From the NCBI RefSeq assembly GCF_001477055.1, contig NZ_LDRK01000084.1, positions 1 to 37,637 on the forward strand: DNA of 37,637 nt. Direction: 5' to 3'. Origin of the DNA: Leucobacter chromiiresistens (GTDB lineage Bacteria; Actinomycetota; Actinomycetes; Actinomycetales; Microbacteriaceae). The notes beneath the pieces were generated by a model. That model saw only the letters and a list, made by a program, of their open reading frames with translations. It was not told the DNA's origin and made no database searches. This document shows positions 8,084 through 18,165 of this stretch, one piece after another; position 1 is the first letter of the stretch, and every line of letters begins with the position of its first letter. A program made the position numbers and the translations under genes.

Positions 8084-9525
8084 CGGACAACTCCTGTCAG
8101 GGGCTTCCGCTTCAGCGGATGGGTTTCGGGGATGCGGGTGAGTACGAGCACGAGGAACACGATCGCGGCCGCCGCCGCCATGTAGACGCCCGGGCTCGCA
8201 CCGAACCCGGTGGACTCGACGAGCCACGTGCCGATGAACGGCGCGGTGCCGCCGAAGATGGCGTAGCCGACGTTGTAGCTGACAGCGGCGGAGGTGAACC
8301 GGGTGCGGGTCGTGAAGATCTCGACGAAGAAGGTGTAGCAGCCGCCGCCGTACACGCAGACGGCGCCGACGAACAGGAACTGGCCGAGGATCGCGAGCGG
8401 CAGCGATCCAGAGGTGACGAGCATGAACGCGGGCACGGCGAGCAGCGCGATGATGGCGGCGCCCGCGATGAGCATGGGCTTGCGCCCCACGCGGTCGCCG
8501 ATCATGCCGCCGACCGGCAGCAGCAGCGCGTACAGCAGCATGGCCGCGGCATTCGCGAGGAGCGAGCTCTCGCGCGAGAGATCGCCGGCCGTCTGCACGT
8601 AGGAGACGAAGTAGCCCGACAGGAAGTAGAACCCCATGGCCGTGAGCCCCATCACCATGATGACCTGGAGCATCTTCAGCCAGTTCTCGCGGAAGGCGTC
8701 GCGGATCGGCGTCTGCCGCTCCGCCTGCTGCTGCTGCTCGGCCTGCACCTCTTTGAACGCCTCCGACTCGTCGGTGCGGGAGCGGATCCACAGCCCGAAC
8801 GCGGCGAGCGGCAGGGCGAGGAGGAACGGGACGCGCCAGCCCCAGCCCTCGAATGCGTCGGCGGGCAGGCTCTGCGAGAGCGCGAGGATCAGCGCGCCGC
8901 CGATGACGGAGGGCAGGGCGGTGGCGGCGAGGGTGATGTTCAGCCAGAGCCCGCGCCGATGCTTCGGGGCGTGCTCGAACACGAATGCGGGGGCGCCGAC
9001 CGATTCGCCGCCGGCCGAGAAGCCCTGCAGGAGGCGGCAGATCACCAGCAGGATGGGCGCGGCGATCCCGATCTGGGCGTACGTGGGCAGGAGCCCGATG
9101 CCGGCCGTGGCGACGCCGATCGTGAGCAGCGTGATGTACAGCACGGGGCGGCGTCCGTAGCGGTCGCCGATCGCGCCGAAGAACAGCCCGCCGAGCGGGC
9201 GGATGAAGAATGCGACGCCGAAGGCGGCGAACGTCGAGAGGAGCCCGACCGCCGGGTTGTCGCTCGGGAAGAACAGGGTGGCGAGGGTGAGCGCCGAGAG
9301 GCCGTAGAGGCTGAAGTCGTAGAACTCGATGAACTGGCCCACGCTGCCGGCGAGCAGCACCCGCAGCCGCTTCTTGTCGAGCCGCTTCCGCTCGGCGACC
9401 GGCAGCGGCCCGGTGGGGAGGTTGACGGGGTCGGTGGGCGGCTGCGCGGTGGCGGTCGGCTCCGCGGCGCGCGACGATGCGCGCTCGGGGGCCACGGGAT
9501 GGGCTCGGTCGGAATTCAGCGTCAT
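8080..9525 (-). CDS. MFS transporter, metabolite:H+ symporter (MHS) type
   Basis: A 481-aa, 12-helix permease. The first helix begins after a charged stretch (ERKRLDKKRLRVLLAGSVGQ) and continues FIEFYDFSLYG, the usual MHS opening. The loop 2-3 signature RPLGGLFFGAIGDRYGRRP is intact. MHS proteins import organic acids, osmolytes or related metabolites with protons (ProP, KgtP, ShiA are members). The ATG at 9525 has GGAGG 5 nt upstream; an in-frame GTG/ATG extension to 9594 is not supported by an SD. Residues 1-45 are polar, Ala/Pro-rich and probably disordered. It overlaps the M20 gene and lies 94 nt downstream of the LysR gene on the same strand. Confidence 0.88.
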   Translation of the reverse strand: MTLNSDRAHPVAPERASSRAAEPTATAQPPTDPVNLPTGPLPVAERKRLDKKRLRVLLAGSVGQFIEFYDFSLYGLSALTLATLFFPSDNPAVGLLSTFAAFGVAFFIRPLGGLFFGAIGDRYGRRPVLYITLLTIGVATAGIGLLPTYAQIGIAAPILLVICRLLQGFSAGGESVGAPAFVFEHAPKHRRGLWLNITLAATALPSVIGGALILALSQSLPADAFEGWGWRVPFLLALPLAAFGLWIRSRTDESEAFKEVQAEQQQQAERQTPIRDAFRENWLKMLQVIMVMGLTAMGFYFLSGYFVSYVQTAGDLSRESSLLANAAAMLLYALLLPVGGMIGDRVGRKPMLIAGAAIIALLAVPAFMLVTSGSLPLAILGQFLFVGAVCVYGGGCYTFFVEIFTTRTRFTSAAVSYNVGYAIFGGTAPFIGTWLVESTGFGASPGVYMAAAAAIVFLVLVLTRIPETHPLKRKPLTGVVR

Positions 9526-9619
9526 TGCGTCCTCCAGGGATGTCCCGGTCGGGTCAGGTCGATGTGCCGCAGGGCCGGTGACCGGGTTCCCCAATCCTCG
9601 AAGACGGGGAGCGCCGCGT

Positions 9620-10576
9620 CTAATGGGAAGGTTCGTTGCGGCCGATCGATGGAGTCGATACCCCCTCGGAGCCCTGGTAGATGTCGCGGCAGACCTCGAC
9701 GAAGGCCTGCGCCTTGCGGGTGGGCGAGATGTCGCGCCGCTGCACGAGCGACACCTCGGTGGGCGGGAACTCGTCGGAGAGGCGGAGCGGCACGACCCGC
9801 TTGCCCGAGTAGGTGAGGCTCTGATCGAGCCACTGGTTCAGGATCGAGTAGCCGTGCCCGCGCGCCACGTACGAGCGCACCGTCTCGTAGCCGAGGGAGA
9901 CGTGCCGGATGCGCGGCTCCAGCCCGAGCTGCCGGAAGAGTCGGAGGTAGTAGTCGCCGGTGTGGGGCAGGTTGAGCAGGATGAAGGGGTCGTCGGCGAA
10001 CTCTCTGAGGCTGACGACGGATCGCCCGGCGAGCGCCTGGGCACGTGCTTCGGGCACGATGACGTGGGGCGGCACGCGGTCGATGACGGTGCGGGCGAAG
10101 CGGTGGTCGACGCCGAGGTCGTACATCAGCGCGACCTCGCAGCGTCCGTCGTGCAGCGCCTCCTGCAGGCTGCCCTGGTCGCCCTCGAAGAAGGTGAGCT
10201 GCACCTCGGGGAACGCGGCCTCGAACCGGTCGAGGATCTCGGGGGCGCGAAACGGCGCGAGCGGCGCGTAGATGCCGACGGACAGCTCGCCCGAGAGGGC
10301 TTCACTCGCCGAGCGCACCGATGACGCGAGCAGCTCCGCCTCTTCGAGCAGGGCGGGGCCGCGGGCGAGCAGCGCCCGCCCGGCCGGCGTGAGCTGGAGC
10401 CCGCGCCCCCGATCCCGGGTGAAGAGCTCGACGGCCAGTTCGCGCTCGAGCTGCGAGATGGCGCTCGAGAGCGTCGACTGCGTGACGCTCAGCTCGGCGG
10501 CCGCGGCCGTCATGTTCTCGAGGCGCGCGACCGCGCTGAAGTACGAGAGCTGCACCAGGGTGAACGCCGTTGTCAT
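9620..10576 (-). CDS. LysR-family transcriptional regulator
   Basis: A 318-aa LTTR. The N-terminal winged helix reads FTLVQLSYFSAVARLENMTA, then AAELSVTQSTLSSAISQLE and LFTRDRGRGLQLTPAGRALL, followed by a periplasmic-binding-protein-like effector domain. The ATG at 10576 puts the helix-turn-helix at the usual distance; a GTG at 10597 would add seven residues. It lies immediately upstream of, and on the same strand as, the permease-M20-amidase genes, so it probably activates them in response to the imported compound. The sensor domain does not reveal the ligand. No convincing T-N11-A operator was picked out in the 94-nt gap. Confidence 0.87.
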   Translation of the reverse strand: MTTAFTLVQLSYFSAVARLENMTAAAAELSVTQSTLSSAISQLERELAVELFTRDRGRGLQLTPAGRALLARGPALLEEAELLASSVRSASEALSGELSVGIYAPLAPFRAPEILDRFEAAFPEVQLTFFEGDQGSLQEALHDGRCEVALMYDLGVDHRFARTVIDRVPPHVIVPEARAQALAGRSVVSLREFADDPFILLNLPHTGDYYLRLFRQLGLEPRIRHVSLGYETVRSYVARGHGYSILNQWLDQSLTYSGKRVVPLRLSDEFPPTEVSLVQRRDISPTRKAQAFVEVCRDIYQGSEGVSTPSIGRNEPSH

Positions 10577-10647
10577 GCATCCATGATCGCAGTGCACGAT
10601 TTCGGCGAGGTTGCGCGCTCGCCGTCACGCGCCCTGCGCGCGCGCTC

Positions 10648-12000
10648 TCACGCGCGCTGGAAGACGGCGAGCGATTCGAAGTGGTGCGTGTGCGGGAAGA
10701 TGTCGAACGCGCGGAGCCCGGTGAGCTCGTACCCCGAGTCGCGCAGCGACTTCGTGTCGCGGGCGAGCGACACCGGGTCGCAGGCGACGTAGACGATGTT
10801 CATCGGCGCGAGCTCGGCGAGCTGCGCGGTGACGCCGTTGCCGGCGCCCGCCCGCGGCGGGTCGAGCACGACGGTGCCGCGGCGCAGGCGCTCCCGCACG
10901 GGCCCGGAGGCGCGCAGCAGATCCGCGAGGTGCCGGTCGACTCGCGCGGTGTGCGCGAGCGCCCCGACGATCGCGGAGAGGTTCTCGGCCGCGTCCTCCG
11001 TCGCGGCCGCCTCCGCCTCGACGGTGGCGATCTTCACGCCCGGCCCGGCTGCCTCGGCCACGGCGGCGGCGAGCAGCCCCGCCCCGCCGTAGAGGTCGAG
11101 GTTGCCGGCGACCGGGTCGAACCTGCCGTCGTCGATGAGCTCGCCGATCGCGTCGCGCACGGCCGTGAAGAGCACGGCGGGAGCGGCGCGGTGCACCTGC
11201 CAGAACCCGCCGGCGCGCACGAGGAACCCGCGATCCTCGACCCACTCGTGGATCGGATCGCTCGCGCCCGACCGCTGCTTCTCCCCGGCGAGGGTGAGCA
11301 GCATGCGCGGGTCGTCGCCCGAGGGGTCGACCAGGTCGACCGTATCGACGCCGGGCATCGCCTCGCCGAGGGGCGCGATCTGATTGATCCCCTCGGTCGC
11401 GAGCGGCAGCGACTCGACCGGGATCACGCGGCGGCTGCGGGCGGCGTAGGGCCCGACGGCGCCGGTCTCGGGATCGACGTGAAGGCGCACGCGCGTGCGG
11501 TAGCCCAGACCCGTGTCGGCGGCCGCGTCGGGGTCGGCCTCCTCGTCGTCGACGAACACGGGAGGGGGCTCGACGATCTCGGCGAGCGCAGCGGCCGCGT
11601 CCTCCGCACCCTCCGCGCTGAGCTGCACGCCGCCGAAGCGCTGCATCGCGTCGGCGAGCACCTCCGCCTTCAGCGCCCGCTGCCGCTCGAGCGAGATGTG
11701 CCCGAACTCGGCGCCCCCGGCACGGTTCTCGGGATCCCGCGTGATGGCGGCCTCGGCCCAGACGTGATCGCGGCGATCGGCGGAGGCGTCGAGCACCTCG
11801 ACGGCCGTCGCCCGCGCGAACGACTTCTTCTTCGCGTCGGTGATGCGGGCCCGCACCCGCTCACCCGGAATCGCGTCCGCCACGAAGACCACACGGCCCT
11901 CGTGACGCGCGACACCGACACCGCCGTGGGCGATGCCGGTGACGACGAGGTCGACCTCGACGCCGGGTTCGAGCGGGGCTGAGCTGTGCAATGCAGTCAT
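10648..12000 (-). CDS. Class I SAM-dependent RNA (uracil-5)-methyltransferase with TRAM domain, Fe-S-less
   Basis: A 450-aa TrmA/RlmC/RlmD-family enzyme. The N-terminal TRAM RNA-binding domain runs about residues 10-70 (VDLVVTGIAHGGVGVARHEG, FVADAIPGERV). The Rossmann core shows LDLYGGAGLLAAAVAEA and LDPPRAGAG; the nucleophile is Cys407 in YVACDPVSLARD and the base Glu442 in FESLAVFQ. It methylates C5 of a uridine in rRNA or tRNA; which position is not decidable. The four cysteines that hold the [4Fe-4S] cluster in RlmD are absent (the segment is RAGGAEFGHISLERQRALK). The frame is open upstream to 12363, but that part is antisense to GlsB and unlike the family, so ATG 12000 is chosen. Confidence 0.88.
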   Translation of the reverse strand: MTALHSSAPLEPGVEVDLVVTGIAHGGVGVARHEGRVVFVADAIPGERVRARITDAKKKSFARATAVEVLDASADRRDHVWAEAAITRDPENRAGGAEFGHISLERQRALKAEVLADAMQRFGGVQLSAEGAEDAAAALAEIVEPPPVFVDDEEADPDAAADTGLGYRTRVRLHVDPETGAVGPYAARSRRVIPVESLPLATEGINQIAPLGEAMPGVDTVDLVDPSGDDPRMLLTLAGEKQRSGASDPIHEWVEDRGFLVRAGGFWQVHRAAPAVLFTAVRDAIGELIDDGRFDPVAGNLDLYGGAGLLAAAVAEAAGPGVKIATVEAEAAATEDAAENLSAIVGALAHTARVDRHLADLLRASGPVRERLRRGTVVLDPPRAGAGNGVTAQLAELAPMNIVYVACDPVSLARDTKSLRDSGYELTGLRAFDIFPHTHHFESLAVFQRA

Positions 12001-12071
12001 GCCCTCATTCTCCCACTGCGCGAGGTCGACCTCGGGACGCGGCGCCTGCGCGCCGCGGGGGTGCGTCGCGT

Positions 12072-12344
12072 TTACGCGGCGCGGTTGCCCTTGCGGCCCG
12101 TGATCAGGCCCCAGATCAGCAGCACGACGATCGAGCCGCCGATCGCCACCAGCCAGGTCTCGATCGAGAAGAACTGACCGAGGTCGGCGCCGAAGAGCAG
12201 GCCGCCGAGCCAGCCGCCGACGAGAGCCCCGATCACACCGAGGATGAGCGTGGCGATCCAGCCACCTCCCTGACGGCCCGGCAGGATGGCCTTCGCAATC
12301 GCTCCTGCGATCAGCCCAAGCAGCAGAAATCCGAGGAAACCCAT
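12072..12344 (-). CDS. GlsB/YeaQ/YmgE family small membrane protein
   Basis: A 90-aa integral membrane protein with three predicted helices: FLGFLLLGLIAGAIAKAILP, then WIATLILGVIGALVGGWLGG, then WLVAIGGSIVVLLIWGLI. The GRQGGGW turn after helix 1 and the Gly-rich second helix are hallmarks of the transglycosylase-associated (GlsB/YeaQ) family. These proteins are often stress-induced and their biochemical function is unknown; the family name does not imply enzymatic activity. The ATG has AAGGAG 6 nt upstream. It lies 71 nt upstream of the RNA methyltransferase gene on the same strand. Confidence 0.88.
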   Translation of the reverse strand: MGFLGFLLLGLIAGAIAKAILPGRQGGGWIATLILGVIGALVGGWLGGLLFGADLGQFFSIETWLVAIGGSIVVLLIWGLITGRKGNRAA

Positions 12345-12650
12345 GAGAACTCCTTCCGTTCACGGGGAGGCACGGTGCATCCCCATGAGCACAAGGTACG
12401 TCGGGACGATCGACGCGGAACAGGGGGTTGTCGCCGCCGAAGGTGCTGGTGTAGCGCGCGCACGAATATCAGCCCTCGTCGCTCCACTGACGCACGGCGC
12501 CGGCGGCGGCGCCTGGGGCTGATCGGCAGTCGATCCCTTCCTCTCCTCGGAGTGTATGCACGCGAACTGAGTGTGTACAGAGGGTGACTCGGGAATCTGC
12601 CGTGAACGCGGCGGCGACCCCGTTCGTGCCCGGGCCGTACACTGCTGAGC
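12345..12650. other. 306-nt divergent intergenic region between the GlsB-family gene and maf
   Basis: No credible gene is seen here. The stretch holds the SD of the leftward gene at its left end, a GC hairpin GGCGCC-GGCGGC-GGCGCC near 12495, and the maf -10 element at its right end. The middle, from about 12520 to 12600, is somewhat less GC-rich than the flanks and is the likely promoter zone. Confidence 0.6.
12638..12643 (+). promoter_or_regulatory. -10 element for a leaderless start of maf
   Basis: TACACT ends 7 nt before the ATG at 12651 and no SD is present, so the transcript should start at the initiation codon. Confidence 0.5.
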
Positions 12651-13298
12651 ATGCGTCTTCACCTCGCGTCCACGTCGCCCGCCCGACTCTCCGTGCTGCG
12701 CGGAGCCGGCATCGAGCCGGTGTGCTTCGCGCCCGACGTCGACGAGGAGGCCGAGGTCGCCGCGCGCGAGGCGGAGCTCGGGCGCGCGCTGACCGCTCCG
12801 GAGCTCACGGAGTACCTCGGGCGCCTCAAGGCGGAGGACGTGGTGCGGCGGCACGGTCCCGACGGCACCGGTGAGATCGACGGGCTCGTGCTCGGCGGCG
12901 ACTCCATGTTCCTGCTCGACGGCGAGATTCTGGGCAAGCCGCACCTGCCCGAGGTCGCCCTCGAGCGGTCGAAGCAGCACCGCGGCCGCACGGGCGTGCT
13001 CCACTCGGGGCACTGGCTGATCGATTGCACCGGAGGCGTCGCGCGCGGCGCGGCGGGCGCGGTGGACACGGCCGCCGTGACGCTCGCGAGCGATCTCGCG
13101 GATGCCGAGCTCGAAGCCTACGTGGGCACAGGCGAACCGCTCGAGCTCGCGGGCGGCTTCGCGATCGACGGCCGTGCCGGCGCCTTCATCGAACGCATCG
13201 AGGGGGCGCCGAGCTGCGTGATCGGGCTCTCGCTGCCGGCCCTGCGGCGACTCGTGATCGCGCTCGGGCACCACTACCCCGATCTGTGGAGCGACTGA
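12651..13298 (+). CDS. maf: Maf-family nucleoside triphosphate pyrophosphatase
   Basis: A 215-aa Maf/HAM1-like protein. The N-terminal motif LASTSPARLSVLRGAGI, the catalytic GGDS (Asp84), ILGKPH at 93-98 and the C-terminal GRAGAFIERIEGAPSCVIGL match the family in order and length. Maf enzymes hydrolyse non-canonical or modified nucleoside triphosphates such as dTTP/UTP or m7GTP to monophosphates and are linked to septum formation in some bacteria. The dipeptide after GGD is S-M rather than the common T-V, so subfamily assignment (YhdE or YceF type) is uncertain. The start is probably leaderless. It converges with the PucR gene, 7 nt between stop codons. Confidence 0.88.
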   Translation: MRLHLASTSPARLSVLRGAGIEPVCFAPDVDEEAEVAAREAELGRALTAPELTEYLGRLKAEDVVRRHGPDGTGEIDGLVLGGDSMFLLDGEILGKPHLPEVALERSKQHRGRTGVLHSGHWLIDCTGGVARGAAGAVDTAAVTLASDLADAELEAYVGTGEPLELAGGFAIDGRAGAFIERIEGAPSCVIGLSLPALRRLVIALGHHYPDLWSD

Positions 13299-13305
13299 GC
13301 CGGGG

Positions 13306-14985
13306 TCAGTCGCTGCGCGCGAGCAGGGCGACGGTGAGCGCCGCGATCGTCGTGCCGGCGGCGAGGTCGACGTCGAGCAGCTCCTCGATGAGCGCGAGGC
13401 GCTGGTAGAAGACGGACCGCGAGAGCCGCGCCCGCTGCGCCGCCAGCGAGCGGTTCGCGGGGTGCTCGAGATACGCGCGCAGCACGAGCAGCAGGTCTCC
13501 GCTGTGCCCGGGCCCCGACTCGGCGTCGTGCGCGATGAGCGGGCCGAGCGCATCCGCCGCGAACTCCTGCACCTCGGGGGTCGCCGCCAGGCCGCGCACC
13601 AGATAGGCGAGCGCCTGACGCTCCGCCTGCTGCACCGTCACGCGGCCGGTCGCCGCCGTGGGGCGCAGGCGGCCGGCGGCCCGCACGCGCTCCAACGACG
13701 TGATGAGCGAGCGCACGCCGCGGCCCGGGGCGCCGAGACCGAGGTGCGCCCGCCACGCGAGCGGGGTCGTCGAGGGGATCAGCATGTCGAGCTCGCGCGC
13801 CAGGCGCACCGCGAGGGGCGGGGCGGATCCGGAATCCGCGGCGGACGCGACGCGCGGGTCGTCGGCGGGGAAGGAGAGCAGGGCGAGCAGCAGGGGGCGA
13901 TCGTGATCGGCGACGCCGTCATCGGTCGGTTCGGGGGCGATGATCACGCGGCCCTCGGGTGCCACCGCCCGGCGCAGCGCCGTTTCGAGCACGGCCCGCT
14001 CGAGCGAGGTGTGCGCGCCGAAGCCGTCGGTGCCGCGCAGCGTCGCGCCGAGCAGTGTGCGCCCCTCGATCGTCAGGCCGGCGGCGGCGAGCTGCGTGGC
14101 GAGCTCGCCGTCGCTGCGGTACCGGCCGTTGAGCAGGGCGTCGAAGAGGCGTTTCGCGCTCAGCCGCAGCCACTGCTCGCCGTCGGGGTCGGCCAGCTTG
14201 CCGAGTGCGAGCGCGAAGGCTCCGAGTTCGAGCACGGTGCGCCGACCCGCCGGGTGCGGCGGCCCGGGGAGCGCGGAGAGCCGGCCCCACCGCCTCCCCT
14301 GCGCTTCGACGGCGACCGAGTCCGATCCGGGCGGCAGTGCACCGGGCTGCGGCGACGACCAGGGGGCGAGCGCCGTCTGGGGGAGGATCTCCGCGCCGGT
14401 CCAGGCGACGACCCGGCCGGCGGAGTCCTCGAGCACCACGGGGGCGTCCAGGGTCTCGGCGAGGCGCTCGACGACGTAGTCGACGGGGCTGCGGTTGAGG
14501 CCCAGCTCGGTGAGCATGGTGTGCACCTCGGCCCGCGCCGCGAGTGCTTCCGTCTGCGCCGCGAGCACGCGCTGGTGCACCCGCTGGGTGATCTGCACGA
14601 ACCGCACCTCGCGATGCAGCACGATGAGCGGAATGCCGTGCCGCTCGCACGCGTCGGCGAGCTCGGCCGGAGCGGCGTCGAAGTGCGGCCCGAGCTCGAG
14701 CACGGCCGCGGCGGGGCCGGCGGCGACCACGGAACCGGCGAGGGCCGCGAGCGCGGGCGGGTCCGTCGGCCATCCGGCCCCGGTCGTGAGGATGAGCTCG
14801 CCGCCCTCGAGCAGCGGCAGGGCGCCGGCGCCCGCGACGACGTGCGCCCACCGCACCGCGCGGTCGAGCCCGGCGCGGCCGGCGACGAGCTCGGGGGTGC
14901 CCGCGCGCAGCTCGGGGAGGGCGAGGGCGTCGGCGACGGTGACGGTCGCGGTCGCGGGGCGAGCGTCGGCAGGCGTGTCGGTCAT
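13306..14985 (-). CDS. PucR-family transcriptional regulator
   Basis: A 559-aa PucR-type regulator. The N-terminal purine-catabolism (PucR) domain spans about residues 10-135: VTVADALALPELRAGTPELV, LDRAVRWAHVV and LEGGELILTTGAGW. A GGDEF-like/CdaR middle region follows. The C-terminal helix-turn-helix (PucR HTH_30) reads LRAYLEHPANRSLAAQRARL, then SRSVFYQRLALIEELLDVDL. Founding members regulate purine degradation; in actinobacteria relatives sit beside genes for amino acid, amine and GABA or beta-alanine use. ATG 14985 is chosen; a TTG at 15015 would add ten unlikely residues. TACACT at 14995-15000 on this strand gives a near-leaderless start. It is divergent from mmsA and the aminotransferase gene, its probable targets. 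Confidence 0.88.
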   Translation of the reverse strand: MTDTPADARPATATVTVADALALPELRAGTPELVAGRAGLDRAVRWAHVVAGAGALPLLEGGELILTTGAGWPTDPPALAALAGSVVAAGPAAAVLELGPHFDAAPAELADACERHGIPLIVLHREVRFVQITQRVHQRVLAAQTEALAARAEVHTMLTELGLNRSPVDYVVERLAETLDAPVVLEDSAGRVVAWTGAEILPQTALAPWSSPQPGALPPGSDSVAVEAQGRRWGRLSALPGPPHPAGRRTVLELGAFALALGKLADPDGEQWLRLSAKRLFDALLNGRYRSDGELATQLAAAGLTIEGRTLLGATLRGTDGFGAHTSLERAVLETALRRAVAPEGRVIIAPEPTDDGVADHDRPLLLALLSFPADDPRVASAADSGSAPPLAVRLARELDMLIPSTTPLAWRAHLGLGAPGRGVRSLITSLERVRAAGRLRPTAATGRVTVQQAERQALAYLVRGLAATPEVQEFAADALGPLIAHDAESGPGHSGDLLLVLRAYLEHPANRSLAAQRARLSRSVFYQRLALIEELLDVDLAAGTTIAALTVALLARSD

Positions 14986-15070
14986 ATCGAACAAAGTGTA
15001 CGGGAGCGGGGTCAATCGTGGATGGAATGCGGTCGATCCGCCGACTCTCGCCTGTCACACTGGTTCGTGG

Positions 15071-15087
15071 CGGAATCCACGATTCCG
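15071..15087. promoter_or_regulatory. Candidate PucR operator, palindrome 7-3-7
   Basis: CGGAATC-CAC-GATTCCG is a perfect inverted repeat in the 184-nt divergent region between the pucR-like gene and mmsA. An additional copy of its AATCGTGG half (reverse-complement sense) lies at 15014-15021 near the pucR-like promoter. The palindrome is seen; assignment to the PucR protein is inferred from position. Confidence 0.45.
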
Positions 15088-15169
15088 AACAGATTGCCCG
15101 AAGAGCGGCGATCACCGACACGGACGCGCACGCGCAGGCGCGCGCACTCACGAGAAAGCAGGCGAACGC

Positions 15170-16654
<1,485 letters not shown>

Positions 16655-16665
16655 GGAGCGACCGC

Positions 16666-18054
16666 ATGAGCGACTACATCGACCTCACCGGCGCGGAGCA
16701 GAGCTTCGGCGACACCGACGCCCAGCGCGAGGTGCGCGAGAACGACCGCCAGTACGTCTTCCACTCGTGGTCGGCGCAGGGCGCGATCAATCCGCTGCCC
16801 ATCGCGAAGGGCGAGGGGGTGCGGTTCTGGGATTACGACGGCACCGAGTACCTCGACTTCTCGTCGCAGCTCGTCAACCTGAACCTCGGCCACCAGCACC
16901 CGGGCCTCGTCCAGGCGATCCAGGATCAGGCGGGCCGTCTCGCGACGATCCAGCCCGCCATGGCGAACGACGTGCGCGGCGAACTCGCGAAGCGCATCGT
17001 CGAGCACTCCTTCGCGGGCGCGCGGTCGGTGTTCTTCACCAACGGCGGGGCTGACGCCAACGAGTATGCCGTGCGCATGGCACGGGTGCACACCGGCCGG
17101 CAGAAGGTGCTCGCGCGCTACCGCTCGTACCACGGCTCCACGTCGACCGCGATCACGCTGACGGGCGAACCGCGCCGCTGGGCGAACGGCACGCTCGATT
17201 CGGGAGTCGTCCACTTCCACGGACCCTACCCGTACCGTTCGGTCTTCTACTCGGAGACCCCCGAGCAGGAGACGGAGCGCGCGCTCGCGCACCTGCGTTC
17301 GACGATCGAGCTCGAGGGTCCGTCGACCATCGCGGCGATCATCCTCGAGAGCGTGACCGGCACGAACGGCATCCTGATCCCGACCCCCGGCTACCTCGCC
17401 GGCGTGCGGGCGCTCTGCGACGAGTTCGGCATCCTGCTCATCGCCGACGAGGTGATGGCCGGGTTCGGGCGCACGGGCCACTGGTTCGCCTTCCAGGCGT
17501 TCGACGTGACGCCCGACCTGGTGACCTTCGCCAAGGGGGTCAACTCGGGCTACGTGCCGCTCGGCGGCGTCGTCATCTCCGAGGCCGTGCACCAGACGTT
17601 CGACCAGAAGCCTTTCCCCGGCGGGCTCACCTACAGCGGGCACCCGCTCGGCGCCGCGGCGGGCGTCGCGACGTTCGACATCTTCGCCGAGGAGGGCATC
17701 CTCGAGCGGGTGCGCGACCTCGGCGAGCGCGTCGTCGGGCCGCGTCTGCGCGAGATCGCGGAGCGGCACCCGTCGGTCGGCGAGGTGCGCGGCACCGGGC
17801 TCTTCTGGGCGATCGAGCTCGTGAAGAACGCCGAGACGCGCGAGCCCCTCATCCCCTTCAACGCGTCGGGCGACGCCGCGGCGCCGTTCAACGCGGTCGT
17901 CGCGGCCTGCAAGCAGGCGGGCCTCTGGCCGTTCGCCGCGGGCAACCGCCTGCAGGTGGCGCCGCCGCTGATCATCTCCGAGGAGGATCTCGTGCGTGGC
18001 CTCGACATCATCGACGAGGCCCTGAACGTCGCCGACGGGTACGTCGGCGCGTAG
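16666..18054 (+). CDS. Class III (omega) aminotransferase
   Basis: A 462-aa PLP-dependent class III aminotransferase. Seen are FWDYDGTEYLDFSSQLVNLN, FFTNGGADANEYAVRMARV, SYHGSTSTAI, Asp261 in LLIADEVMAGFGRTG and the PLP lysine Lys290 in VTFAKGVNSGYVPLGG. The subgroup covers omega-amino acid:pyruvate, taurine:pyruvate and GABA aminotransferases. The neighbouring CoA-acylating semialdehyde dehydrogenase makes beta-alanine or 3-aminoisobutyrate the most likely amino donor, with malonate or methylmalonate semialdehyde as product; this is inference. The ATG has GAGGAG 7 nt upstream and lies 11 nt after mmsA, so the two are one operon. A hairpin terminator follows. Confidence 0.88.
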   Translation: MSDYIDLTGAEQSFGDTDAQREVRENDRQYVFHSWSAQGAINPLPIAKGEGVRFWDYDGTEYLDFSSQLVNLNLGHQHPGLVQAIQDQAGRLATIQPAMANDVRGELAKRIVEHSFAGARSVFFTNGGADANEYAVRMARVHTGRQKVLARYRSYHGSTSTAITLTGEPRRWANGTLDSGVVHFHGPYPYRSVFYSETPEQETERALAHLRSTIELEGPSTIAAIILESVTGTNGILIPTPGYLAGVRALCDEFGILLIADEVMAGFGRTGHWFAFQAFDVTPDLVTFAKGVNSGYVPLGGVVISEAVHQTFDQKPFPGGLTYSGHPLGAAAGVATFDIFAEEGILERVRDLGERVVGPRLREIAERHPSVGEVRGTGLFWAIELVKNAETREPLIPFNASGDAAAPFNAVVAACKQAGLWPFAAGNRLQVAPPLIISEEDLVRGLDIIDEALNVADGYVGA

Positions 18055-18072
18055 CCCCTCCGTCAGCGCACT

Positions 18073-18116
18073 GCAGCAGACCCGCTCCACCATCGGTGGG
18101 GCGGGTCTTCTGCTGC
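18073..18116 (+). terminator. Strong hairpin after the mmsA-aminotransferase operon
   Basis: ACCCGCTCCACC (18080-18091) pairs with GGTGGGGCGGGT (18095-18106) around an ATC loop. An outer GCAGCAG/CTGCTGC stem at 18073-18079 and 18110-18116 extends it, with a CTT bulge. There is no U-run, as is common for actinobacterial terminators. Confidence 0.7.
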
Positions 18117-18130
18117 GTCCCGGGCCGTGC

Positions 18131-18136
18131 TAGCAT
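18131..18136 (+). promoter_or_regulatory. Candidate -10 element for the iclR-type operon
   Basis: TAGCAT matches TANNNT and would place transcription start near 18143, upstream of a palindrome at 18153-18165 and an SD-led ATG at 18202. There is no clear -35. Confidence 0.3.
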
Positions 18137-18152
18137 CCCCGTATTGCAGCGT

Positions 18153-18165
18153 CAGACAGTGTCTG
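18153..18165. promoter_or_regulatory. Candidate IclR operator, palindrome 6-1-6
   Basis: CAGACA-G-TGTCTG is a perfect inverted repeat between the candidate -10 and the IclR-type start codon. Its position suits autorepression; IclR binding is an inference. Confidence 0.45.

Noticed and set aside
6803-8791. M20 hydrolase extended upstream to 662 aa
   Set aside because: The first part is a shadow of the permease gene; ATG 8083 has an AGGAG SD and gives the family's normal length.
10648-12363. RNA methyltransferase extended to 571 aa
   Set aside because: The extra N-terminus is antisense or out of frame to the GlsB-family gene region and unlike a TRAM domain.
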